The notes under the pieces were generated by a model. It made no database searches. It was not told the DNA's origin and saw nothing but the letters and a program-made list of their open reading frames with translations. The position numbers were made by a program, and so were the translations under genes. A DNA stretch of 64,000 nucleotides from Cloeon dipterum (taxonomy: Eukaryota > Arthropoda > Insecta > Ephemeroptera > Baetidae), in the NCBI RefSeq assembly GCF_949628265.1, contig NC_088790.1:2236545-2300544 (forward strand), given 5' to 3'. Below are positions 23,901 to 34,501 of the stretch, in pieces (position 1 is the stretch's first letter; each line of letters opens with the position of its first letter).

Positions 23901-26900
23901 TCTAGCAATTTTATGAACTGCAGATTCTCAGAGGCGTCCTTGGATGGATCAACAAGGACATAGAAAGGAAAGAAAAGCATTTCATCCGCGCCCTTGCCTT
24001 GATCAACTGGACCAAGGTGTTTCCCAATCAGATCAAATTCTTGCTTTCCAAATCGAAAATTGTCAAGAAGAGCGACAAGCTAAAGAGAACCATAGCAAAA
24101 TTCTCCTTAAGGTTGGCATTACACGTAAAAAAATTGGATAACATTTTCATGGTAATTTGTGCAATTAGCAAAAAGTTGATACTCAGCATCAATGCGGAAA
24201 ATAATGCGAACGGGATGCGGGTCAGAGAAAAATATTCGATCGTGCCAGTAGGAAGAAAGAAAAATTCCATCGCTCTCATCATTCAAATTGATTTCTTCTA
24301 CTTGGACGTGCACTACGTCGGCGCCTTCTTGTACGACTATGCAAGCTTGCAAATCAAAGATGTCGTCTACGCTTCCAAGGAAGACATTACTTTCGAAATG
24401 GAGTTCGACATTTACGGTTAATATTGCGGCTTCTTGGATTTTATAAGAAAACTAATTTTAACTTTATTGCAGATTTCAAGTGGTACTTGTTTGGAAGAAA
24501 CGTGAAAGGGGATGCCCTCTTGCCGCATCCGTGTCAGGTGAAAACGCGCCAAATGCTAGGCAGTGCCGAATGGACGACCATCGGAGGGTATAAAAATTAT
24601 TATTTCTTTTTCTATTTTTGGAAGATATGGAGTCAAAGGTTGAAAAATTTATGGATTTCGCGTAAATTTTGGTTAGCTTTTACTCTCGGAACATGCACCT
24701 GGATTCATATAGGACTATCAGAATAGCCTACTCGCTACTTGCTGGTTTGCACCTTTCCAGCATGCGTGATCTGGCTTCACGGGACGAATGTCTAGCGTTT
24801 CAATGCAGTCCTCGGTGCGGAGGCAAGTGGCCCTTCAGTGCGTTCAGACATCAGGGTAGTCCTTGAGCGATCAGTAGCCATTTTAAAGATGTCTGACGGG
24901 ATCTTTATAGGTTCAATTTGCAAGATATGCACACCATTGGAATGTCCAACTCGACCCTTTTGAAAGGTATCAGAGCACGCTCAGGGTCCTCAGATCGAGA
25001 TCAGGGCGTTTTCTCAGCGCCCTGGTGGCTTTTAAAATGGGTCGAGTTGAACATATTCTGAAAGCTCTCGACTTGGCCAATCCAACGGTGAGCAAATCAT
25101 GTAAATTGGACCAAAACAGTGTCCGTCTGGCGCGTCGTTAAAGATGCTACCGATGGCTTGAAGGCTACCCTGACACCAGGGTTCAATTTAATTTTATCAG
25201 GAGCATGGTTCGAGTGTAAAAATGAACCAATTGTACATATTTGATATTCTCTATAAATATCCCAGTGCGCGCCCTTCCCAGTCTTCGGACAGGGATAAAA
25301 AGAGCTTAAAAAAACATGTTATGTAACTTGGAAACTAAGAAGATACCTAAAAATCCCCAATAAATTTACTCTCGTAGATTCGGACCTGTTTACCGACACC
25401 ACGTGCAAGGCAAAACGAAGGAAGAACTGGCTGAAATGCCCGTCAGCAAGGCGTATAGAGTAGAACGTCCATCGGGATCGAGAAATTCTGGGCTTAACAT
25501 GAATTCCAGGTAATACCTGGCAAATTTGGATCCCGAGCAAAAGTTTAAAGCGCGGTTATATGAGAATTGGGCCGGGATCGGGTATTTTTTTCGGGACAAA
25601 TTCAAATTTATCACAGTAATTCCGATGAGCAATTCCAGACGAATTCGACTTCCAAATTTTGAAGGTCAGTTGGACGGGATTTTTTGGGTAAGACACTTCA
25701 ATGTTTGCTTAAAAGTACTTGTTAAAAGATGGAGGAATTCCAGGTTTGAAGCTCAGGAATAGGGGACGCAGTCAAGAGTCCACTTCATTCGCAGAACTCG
25801 ATTTTCGGGGGGATATTTTAGACAGTGAATAAATAGGGAACGCTCCCATTCCACAGCTTCAAACTTGGAATTTCACCATCTTTATTAACAAGCATCAATT
25901 TTTGTAAGAAAATATAAACAGTACGTAAAAATTTAAACGCAAAAAATCCCGTCCAATGTCCAAAATCGCCTGAAACTGCTTCGCTGGTAAAATTTGATAA
26001 CATGCTCCAGGGAAGGGAAAGAAGAAAAAGATGATTAATTTTAGTTTAAAATCAAAATTTGACATCTTTTACTCCAAATTAGAAATTTTGAAACACTTTT
26101 GAATGTATTGACAAGCAAGCCGAGATTTTCTAGGAAGTTAATTTCCCGAAAATAATTAGTACATTGTCCCGGGAAATAGTAAAATCGGGACAAAAAATAA
26201 TCCAGATGCACGCTCTATTATAGAGAGGTGCCAAATTCCGGGATAAAAACCGCAGAAGAACTGGCCAACGACGAGGATGAAAGCAACCAAGACGCTCCGA
26301 TCAATGTGCAGAGGAGTGGCCGCCACTTCTACGTCTTCAGCGTTGGATGCGACGTCTTTGACACAGGCAAAAGTACTGCTCTTTAATGTTATTGATTCAA
26401 TTTAATAAAAAAAAACTGTTTTCAATAGACTCATCAGAAGTGCTTTGGCCGAAAGACGGTTGCGACTCGTCCCACGTGAAGTTCCCTTTTATATACAGTG
26501 CATGCAGATCACCCCAAATGAAGGTAATTTAAAATTACTCAATTGATGTTCAAAAAAACTTTTAAGTTCGCTCTTCTTTCAGGTGATAGCTTTCAACATC
26601 GAAAACAAACAAGTTACGAGTAATACATGGCAACGAGAACCAGGTATAACATTTTGGCCACGACGAAGAGTTAGGCAACCAAGAAGAGTAAATCATGTAC
26701 CCCGAATTGATTATTGCAATTTCATTACAACAGCCATACCAAGTTTCTTTCTGGCTGGTAAGAAAATTGTCTCAGGACATGAGAAGATTTCTTACAATTA
26801 AATATATGTTTCCAGAAAAATACAAGACAAACCTTATCGAAATGGAATTTATTAAAGAATACAACGAAATTACGATGACACAACCGAAAATTATGGTCGA

Positions 26901-27350
26901 CAACCCAATCCTCCATCTGTTTGATCATGAAGATTGCATATACATTGTGCAATCGGTAGGGATTTAATTTTATTACGCGGATCATGAATTTATCAATCAA
27001 TGATTTACTAAACGCGGAATATGCATGCAACATTAAATCTATTTTCGTATATTTTTCTTGCTGCAATCTTTTTCTGTTTAGGATTCTCCATTCGTTTTAA
27101 AAGCATGAATATTTTTAAAGTTTAATTTATTTTGTTTCAGTTCGACGAGCTGGGGAAAAACCGATACAAGTTGAAACAAATTGTCTCAGCATCCACAAAA
27201 AATATTAACTCCACTACCACCGATTTGGGTGACTTGGATTTGCTGATCAAAGAAAAGCTTTCCAGCCATTTCAACGACTCCGACGGCAAGACTTTGAAGA
27301 TCAAGTCGCACAAAAAGTTTAAGCTTGTCAACTCAGCCTGGGTTGTGTAA
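20990..27350 (+). CDS. BTB-BACK domain protein with an unrecognised C-terminal half, 11 exons
   Basis: Exons: 20990-21029, 23231-23382, 23436-23567, 23628-23867, 23924-24416, 24473-24587, 26224-26372, 26429-26523, 26583-26757, 26816-26955, 27141-27350; all phases agree, giving 646 aa. Residues about 17-105 form a BTB/POZ fold: VTLVFDGDD, FLMEVSSFFETLFRSDLY, then KFNGAAVRLILETLRRG. Residues about 110-220 fit a BACK domain: HFKNLSFDDLKLVLEN followed by LRGVLGWINKDIERKE and HFIRALALINW. Such proteins commonly act as Cullin-3 substrate adaptors, but no Kelch repeats follow. Residues 230-646 contain two similar-looking beta-rich blocks ending in short IYDFKWYLFG-type and SACRSP segments that I do not recognise. 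Exon 9 is uncertain: GAACCAG|GTATAA inside it is an equally phased donor. The Met1 exon is short, separated by a 2.2 kb intron. AATAAA is at 27451. A 3' partial copy lies upstream at 17465-20142. Confidence 0.83.
22350..22715. mobile_element. Hairpin MITE, long form
   Basis: The element runs from CCAACAGATGGTGCCAGCG to about GACAAATAGATAGAACACC. Inner arms pair: AACCAAAATCGGTTAAGCC and CAATCGCCGTA against TCTACGGCGAAAAGCTGG and TTATTTTGGTTTTAAG. Outer arms pair TCAATCCTGCCTCTGTGCAT with CAGCAGGATTGAG. It shares this plan with 56822-57160 and, in part, 39822-39985. The right terminus is degenerate. Confidence 0.8.
22810..22990 (+). repeat. Dispersed repeat matching 1280-1470
   Basis: The block includes AGCACATTTTGGCAGTCTC, AAAAATTTTCGTTCTGCTC, GAATTTTAGTGACCTTGAG and TGGTTGGGCGTTGATC. 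It corresponds in reverse complement to 1280-1470. Confidence 0.6.
24885..25140. mobile_element. Foldback element
   Basis: The left arm carries TCAATTTGCAAGATATGCAC and CCAACTCGACCCTTTTGAAA. The right arm carries their reverse complements (AAAATGGGTCGAGTTGAACA, CCAACGGTGAGCAAATCATG). The loop holds AGATCAGGGCG and CAGCGCCCTG. A single arm of the same family is at 1-190. Confidence 0.75.
25262..25320 (+). repeat. GTGCGCGCCCTTCCC short dispersed repeat
   Basis: CAGTGCGCGCCCTTCCCAGT, then CTTCGGACAGGGATAAAAAG, also occurs at 35505-35555 with few differences and with the same A-rich tail. An A-rich end suggests a retroposed fragment, possibly a SINE, but only about 60 bp are shared. Confidence 0.6.
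25655..25975. mobile_element. Foldback element
   Basis: The left arm carries TTGGACGGGATTTTTTGGGT, TTGTTAAAAGATGGAGGAAT and CCAGGTTTGAAGCT. The right arm is its imperfect reverse complement (AGCTTCAAACTTGGAATTTC, CCATCTTTATTAACAAG, AAAAAATCCCGTCCAATGTC). Arms are about 100 bp around a short loop. No coding capacity. Confidence 0.75.
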
Positions 27351-27450
27351 ACCCTTTTAGATTCTGCAGAGTAGCAGATGATTATTTACATTACATTATT
27401 TTACTTGCATTTATTCAGTCGATTTATAAGTCGATTCAGAACACACAAAG

Positions 27451-27456
27451 AATAAA
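27451..27456 (+). terminator. Polyadenylation signal AATAAA of the BTB-BACK gene
   Basis: AATAAAAATAAAATAATAG begins about 100 nt after the stop codon. The broken upstream copy has an equivalent run near 20280. Confidence 0.6.
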
Positions 27457-28389
27457 AATAAAATAATAGCATATTATATTGCGTTTCATCCACTTGTGAG
27501 GAACTTTTTTGCTCCATTGTTTTTGTGAAATCGAGAAATTCTTCAGAGAATTTGTTAGAATGTGTAGCGGACGCGGAGCCAAACTCCTACTCCTTTTTCA
27601 TTTTTGGTTCAGGGTAACAGGGTATTGATAGTTTGTATTAAATAATTATTGTTAGAAATTCCAAAAGCAACAGAGAGAATTTTAATTTTAATCAGATTTT
27701 GCCGGACTCGCGATTGATGAAGTAACATAAAATATATAAACAAATGTTTTCAGAAACTTCTCAAACTCTGGTTACTCTGAGCTTCATTTCACAACCTTAA
27801 TTCAAGAATATATTTCGAATTGTTAGTTAAACTTGTAATTTTTCTTTAGATGATATAATAAAATAGAATTTTTAATACGAATTAAACTGCTTTTTCTTTC
27901 CAACTCAATTTTAAATGTTTTAAATCATGTCAAACTAATTTAAGAATTAGAATTGATAGCAATTAACTACTCCTCTGTAATCGCAAAATTTTAAAATTTT
28001 CTCATCCTTCTAACTGTCGTGCACCAAATATTGAGCAAATTGAAATGCTTGAAATTTAAATACGAAGACAAAAAACCAGTCTTTTTATTATTCAGCGGCA
28101 ATCAGCCAATTCTCGGAGTCTGCGGAATTTAGTGGAGCAGGATTTGAACTCGCTTTCACAAACTGGGCCAGGGAGCAAGTTTAATCGCACCAATGTGGCA
28201 GCTACGTGCAGACGATCATGTATTGATCATACTCCGGTCCAATAATTACACAGGCGGAGACCGGCTGTGAGTGAGGAAATTTATTGGTTCTATCTGCTCT
28301 TTTTACCGTCGCGGGGTCGGAATTCTCTCCAACAGCAGCAGTGACACCAAAGGGGACATTATAGGAAAAATACATGAATTTTTTTTCAT

Positions 28390-29010
28390 TTAAATTTGAA
28401 ATTTAGAAAATGTGCTTGTCTCATATGACATGTGTGAAATTTGTAGAAACATTCATAGAGATGGATTTTTGGTTTCAATTGATTCCACTTCAAAACTCGA
28501 AAAAAAATAGGAATTGTTCCAATTTTATGCAACTCCAAATTTTGGGTTCTAAGCATCAGAATCGCCATAACTATCCACCGATGGACTCGTCTCAACCTCC
28601 CATGACCAGCTGAAGGGTTTACGGGGGCTTTACCTCCACCCCGAAGTTGCTATTTCAACCCCGTTCCAAAAAAGTAAACAAATTTATAGCTTCTAGATGC
28701 GACACATGCTAAAAATTTTCTATCAAAATTTTAGCAATGTGGTTGAATGGGGATGGGGGAAAGCACCCCCTAAACACTTAAGCTGGTTAGTGGAGGTCGA
28801 GACGAGTTTAACGGTGCGTATTTTTTGCAATTCTGATAATTGGAACCCGAGATTTGGATGTGCAAAGAACCCAAAAAGTCGAAAATTTATTTTCATTTTT
28901 TTTAAATTTTAACTGGAATTTCTCGAAAATTAAAACTTAACACCTCTCTGAAACTTTCAAACGAGTTAAATCATGTCATGACAAGACAACTAACACATTT
29001 TTAAAATTCC
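28390..29010. mobile_element. Long-armed foldback element, about 620 bp
   Basis: The arms are roughly 230-260 bp (28390-28650 and 28750-29010). Left-arm words such as CCACCGATGGACTCGTCTCA and CCAGCTGAAGGGTTTACGGG return in reverse complement on the right as TGAGACGAGTTTAACGGTG-like and CCCTAAACACTTAAGCTGG. Farther out, TTTTGGGTTCTAAGC pairs with GCAAAGAACCCAAAA. The central loop is about 100 bp. No protein is encoded, so it would be mobilised in trans if at all. Confidence 0.82.
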
Positions 29011-29289
29011 AAAATCCTGAGCTCTTAACAAATTTGAATGAAAAACTAAAATTAACAGCCTTTTACCATGACCTATCAAATTCGGTGTCAGTTCGATCGG
29101 GATCGGTGAGAGGAATCCAAATCACGAGTTATTTTTTAAATTGCACTACAGGGGTATGAGATACTGAGCTCTCAAAGGTTTTTAAAGTATCCGTAATATG
29201 ATTTTTATAAATATTTTTCTTGAAATTGCATAACTTTCGAATTGCAGTTAAGATGCACTGACCAATCCAATACGGGCAATTTAATTTTA

Positions 29290-29520
29290 CGACTCTCTCG
29301 CACCTCCAATTAATATTAAACGGCGAGAAACGAGCAAAGTGCGTATTTTACTACGAGTTCACGCCGCGCGTGCAGCCTCTCTCTCTCTCTCCCTCTCTCT
29401 TCTCTCTCTCTCTATGCAGATGAGGAGCAGACGGCGGCGACGGCGGCGATGAGTAGCTGTTTGTCGCTGCCCGCGTGCGAGTTTCGTAAACACGCAAGCG
29501 CGTCTCGCACCGTTAGCTAA
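29290..29520. promoter_or_regulatory. CpG-rich patch with CT/GAGA microsatellite
   Basis: The patch combines a CTCTCT run (about 29372-29414), which would read GAGAG on the other strand, with GGCGGCGACGGCGGCGATG and several CpG-rich words (CACGCCGCGCGTG, GCGAGTTTCG). Such patches stand out against AT-rich surroundings and can be promoters or Polycomb/GAGA-type elements. No ORF or splice chain was found from it. Confidence 0.3.
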
Positions 29521-32500
29521 CCTACTGTTGGGCCAAATTCAATTAACCCATTCATGTGTGTTGCCAGTGAATATTTACGCGTCCGATAGATGCACCTGCT
29601 GCTGTTGACAATGGATTAATTGATCGTCCAGCAACCAAGCAAGCAAGCAGCTCTTTACAAAATTAATATTTGTACAAGGCTTTGAGGACACTTACTTGAC
29701 TTGCACAAATAAAATGGGTTAGATTTGTCACGAAGGAGCTAAAATAATTCATTGCAAATTTGCTTTTATTTTTGTTCAACAGGAATAAAATTAATGCAAT
29801 ATTTTTACATCAAATTTAAATATTTTTGCTGGTTTTAAGGGAAGAAAATGCACAGTTTATGACTTATAGCTGGACTTTTCGCGTTCACCACGAGTGTATT
29901 TATTTTTGCCTTGAACGGAAAATAATGTGTTTGCAATGCTTGAACGCATAATAATGCATATATATTTCATTCGTTTGCATGCACTCTATCAATACCGGTT
30001 GAGATCCCTTTATACTTATCAAGCTCGTTAATTAAATAAGAGCCGCGCCAGTTGGCCGTGAAAGAAATTCTTCTGATTATTCCACCTCTCGGCACCCGTC
30101 CATAATCATACGCATCTGTACATTTAATCACATCGTTAACACCCAAGTATTTTAATTATTTCAATAAAAAAGTCACAAAACTCTGATTGGTTTGATTTAA
30201 TAAACATTGTTTTTTAAAAGGTGATTTTTTGGGATGGATTTCGAAAATCCATATAATAGCCAAAATGTGGCCCATACACATTGCGACTAGATAACAAAAA
30301 TGAGAGAATTTGATTTTTCAAATAAATATATCATTAAAATATATTATTTATTCTTTTTCGAGAAAATCAAAGTTGATAATTAAAAACGTTTTTTTACCCT
30401 GGGACAATGTCGTGCAGATTTTTGAGTGAATTTGATCCCAATTTGATTGAATATAATTAATATTGACTTATCGATATTCGGGGACTAAAATCCACCATCT
30501 GCCCCCTATAAATCAAATAAAGATTATTATTATTATTTTTATAGGGACGGAGTTTTGGAGTTAAATTAACTTTCAGTCAGATATTAGTGTTTTTTTTTCA
30601 TTGTCGTTTAATCTGGACTTGTTTTCATCGCAATAGTACCTTAAGTAAAAGCCATCCTCTTGTTTCAACCGCATAGGTGCACGAAGACGACGTTAGCAAT
30701 TGCCAAAGGTTAATATTTCAATTTTAATTTCGATTGCTAGCACCTACAAAGCGAATTTCTTTGAAGATTATGTCAACGCGGTCACAAGATAATCTGGACT
30801 ACAAAATTATACCTTTGTAATGATCGAGTTAAAATTTTTCTGTCTTACCTGCAAAAGTCCTGCGGATTATGAGCATCGGCATTTCCCTCCACTTTCCACT
30901 GAATCAGCAAGCACTATGTATGCAACCACGGATATGCGCACTTAGCAATCTCTGGAAATTCAAATGTTTGGTCGTGCGAAATATTTTCATTCACTGGCAC
31001 GTAACAAAGGACATCGCATATCACTAGATTATCAAAGCCTATGCCTGGGATTATCACACTGTGTTTTTGACTGTTTTCCATGCTATTCACATTCACAGCT
31101 GTTTTGAGTTTATTCTCCCTTGGCTTTTTGTTGTTGAGACTGCGAGTCAAGGGGCGGTAGCTCAAGCAGCACCAGAGCAGCACTGATGCACCACCTAGCT
31201 TATGGCCGAAAAAATCAAAACAATAAACGACCACATTCCTGTGGAGATTTTTAACTTGTCGGTAGTCCCTATCCCTAATTCATATTATTATTCCTTCCTT
31301 TGTGCAGAAAAAAATGAGTTGCGAACATGGTGGTGGTATGTATTATGTATGATACTCTAAATCATTTTGTTATTCTGTTTAAGTTTATTCGTTTAACTTT
31401 TCAACCATCCGTCAGTCCTAGGTTTGATTATTTTTCATTTTTAAATATAAAAAGCTCCTCGAATTGAGCGATTCATGGCGCCATTTTCATTATTTCTTAA
31501 ATTAATCGCTTGGCTTGAGTTTTAGAAAACCATTATTGCTTATTATTGAAAATACTCACAAAAATCGTCGTCAAACGATCAATTCCGGAGGCCTTTATTC
31601 TGCATTTGCGCTTATTTTTTGGCTCATTTTGGGTTTAAACTAATAAAAAAATGCGTGCATCATCTAAGAAAATTCCTGCAACCTCATAATTTCTGCAGGA
31701 TCAAAAAGAAATTCGTTTTGTGATATAATTGCAAAGGTTCTCCAGCCAAGTTTGATACAAATGCGCTGATAGGTTAAATGGATACATAAGTTAAAATTAC
31801 AATCTCAACAAAAGAAAGGAAAATAGAGATCTCTGGTTTTGAGAGCAGAGCTGAAATCAAAGGTGCCGAATGTGGTCAGCAAAATGAAATTGACCTATTT
31901 AAGAGCTTCTCTGCTTAATAATTAATATTCCCAGTTGGTTAACTGCAAGTTGCACCGGTCCTTTGGCGTATTGGAGAAGCAACCTGGCCACCTTTTGCAC
32001 CTTGCTGCTCCACATATTATAGCCAAGTCCTGATCTCAATTACAATGTGATGTCTTTTGATTGTTACTTTATAAAGTAAAACATTATAAATAATGTTTTA
32101 CTTTCCAACCACGAAAGTGAGAACGACATTATTTGATATATGCCGACGAGAGAGGCTGTTAACGGAGGTACCATGCAGACGAAAATATATAAATTGCTCT
32201 GCATGCGTTGTCGGTGAAAAGGTTGGGGAAGGAAGGCAAAGGCAGCCAAGCGTGCATAATATGCCGCGCCAACAATCACAGAGAGCCAAGGCCGTAAATT
32301 ATTATTTGTCTGTGTGTGTGTGATCCTCCTTATTGTGCTATGACCGCATTGCTTTCTCCTTAAACTGTCATTTCCAGCCTGACACATAGTAATTCAATTC
32401 TAATTCGTTACAATTTCGTGTAAGTAGTCATTTTATGGTCTGAAAATATAATTATGTCCAATTGAGTTACGCTCTCTTACTTTTTTACGATTTTTCTAAT

Positions 32501-32959
32501 ATATTTTCAAGTTCAGAAATATGTTATACTATTTTTCAAGGCTTGCGAAAAATACTTTTTGCTATTTTTTAAATTTGCTGAAATAACTTTTTCCGTTATT
32601 TTGCGGACGATCAAATCTCGAATTTTACAGTTTCTTCGCCTGATGTCAATTCTATTAAAGCGTATAGTTAAAAGTCTTGAAAACTGGAATCTGAATTGAC
32701 AATGTTTTTCTAATTTGAAATTAAAAAAAAATCAAAGGGTTATGAGTTTGTGGCTTTATAATAATGTGGCTGTGAGTGCTAAAGCTAAAATCTTATCAAA
32801 ATTTAGAAAGCTGAGATCTATTTTGCAATTTTTTATTATATAAAATTCTACAAAAACCCCTCTATTTTTTTTTAATTTCGCAGAAAAATGAACACAAATA
32901 TACCAGCTAAAAAATTTGAATTACTAAATTGCAGCTTTGGAAAACATTTAAACTTTCCT

Positions 32960-33610
32960 ACATATCAGGCTGTTACATTTTTGCACGCGATTTTCCAAGA
33001 CTAATTTTCAGTTGGAACATTTCTGAACTTTTCCTAAAGATACATCATTCGATTCGTCTCGCTGAGCAGATTCCAAAAATGTAAATTTTATTGAAATCCG
33101 ACTACTTTGGTGTTTTCTTTTGCCTAATTTTCCGGAAAAAAACCCAATTGGAAAATATTGCCAAAAGATGAAAATATTTGAAATAGCCAAAATTAAGCTT
33201 GATTTAATGGAAACTATCCAAGCAAAAATTAGAGACAAGCTTTGGGAAATTTTGGAATAATCGCGAAAAGTGCCACCTAATTCGATTCGTACGTTTCGCT
33301 GAGCAAATTTTAAAGTATGTTTTATAGAAATCCGACCACTGAAGTTCTATTTTCTTTACTTAATTTCCCAAAAAAGTGACACATATTTTCCAACAAGAAC
33401 AAATTTTGAGATAGCAGAATTGTAAAATAATTTAAACTCTGCTACAAACCATTCCATTTCTGCACGTGATTTCCCCACAGCTCTTTTCTGATGGAAAACA
33501 CTTCGGAAAAATCACGAAAATTGAAGAAATGGCACATCATTTTGATTCGTATCGCTGAGCAAATGCCAAAAATGCAAAGTTTAGTGAAATCTGATCACAA
33601 TTTCTGAAAT
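32960..33610 (+). repeat. Three tandem TCTCGCYGAGCA repeat units
   Basis: The signatures lie near 33045 (ATTCGATTCGTCTCGCTGAGCA split over the line), 33285 and 33537, a period of about 245 bp. Each is followed by a GAAATC(C/T)GA(C/T)CAC word about 40 bp later. Between units are TTTCCGGAAAA-like and GCACG(C/T)GATTTTCC words. The family also occurs at 8742-9075, and a short reverse copy lies near 41008-41050. Confidence 0.75.
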
Positions 33611-34358
33611 TGTGGCCTTTGCAAATTTGTCAAAATTTAAATAATTTTCGGAATAAAATGTACACTTTTTTCTAGAGCGACTGTTAAAAATAGTGTTGAG
33701 CTAAAAGTGATTTCGAGAGAAAAACTTAGGAACTTACATCATTGGTAAATTACTCACAAAAGGGGACATTATTATTAATATTCTAAAATGATATTCTGAA
33801 TATTTAAAACTAAATAGCAAACACTGAAATTTTCGAATCTTGACGATTAAAGATACACAATTTATAGTATCAATAAAATTCATATTAAATTCATTTAATG
33901 CCAGAACGTCGAGATGAAAATATTTATGAAACAACTTTCGATTTAATTTATTTTCTCATTTATAAATGCAGTTCAATAATCACATTCCAGTTCTTGAGGA
34001 TGTTATGATCTATAAAATTGTATATTTGTAAACAATTATGCATAACTATATTATTAAAACCCATCATCGCTGCAGGAACGTAGATTGAGATTGCGAAACA
34101 ACTTCTGGAGAATAATTCTCAAAACGAGTTGAAATTCCCGTTGGTCAGTGCGCACAAATGGCGTAATTAAAATAAGGTCTGGTCTGTGGTGCTGGGCCAA
34201 CTTCCAAATTGTCGAAGGCAATAAAATCGAGAGCAAGTCGAGGAAAAATTTGGCCGCGCGGTGACCACGGTGCGGATTGCGCGCATCCCGCGGCTCGGAG
34301 CGACCGACCGCTCCGCTACTCGTCTGCCGCTCAGCTGTGGCACTGGCTCTGGCTGACC

Positions 34359-34396
34359 CATAAAAGGCTGTGATGCTGCACAACTCGAGCTCACTC
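34359..34396 (+). promoter_or_regulatory. TATA box plus initiator of the Osiris gene
   Basis: CATAAAAG at 34359-34366 is followed by TCACTC at 34391-34396, with +1 at A34393, 32 bp after the first T of the box. The leader to the ATG at 34502 would be 109 nt. This is the same architecture as the cuticle-like gene at 4183-4323. Confidence 0.75.
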
Positions 34397-34501
34397 CTCA
34401 GGTGGATTCCGACCGACGTGCACGCGCGCATCATGAAAATAATGTACCGGTGATCGGCGCCGAGCACTTCTTTGCAAACGCTGTGGGCAATTTCATTCGA
34501 A

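Larger units (their letters stand above)
24588..26223 (+). other. Intron 6 of the BTB-BACK gene, with two foldback elements
   Basis: A 1.6 kb intron that carries an element at 24885-25140, a second foldback at 25655-25975, and a short GTGCGCGCCCTTCCC repeat at 25262-25320. Exon 7 begins after the TATTATAG acceptor at 26223, the only acceptor nearby that restores the frame. Confidence 0.65.
28010..34350. other. Gene-poor intergenic region
   Basis: No gene was supported over about 6.3 kb. It contains a foldback (28390-29010), a CpG-rich patch with a CT microsatellite (29290-29520) and TCTCGCYGAGCA repeats (32960-33610). ORFs at 30914-31234 and 32064-32387 on the minus strand lack recognisable motifs. 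The rest is AT-rich. Confidence 0.55.

Noticed and set aside
30914-31234. A 106-aa minus-strand ORF in the gene-poor region
   Set aside because: Composition and motifs do not suggest a protein family, and no neighbouring exon could be joined to it. It remains a weak possibility only.
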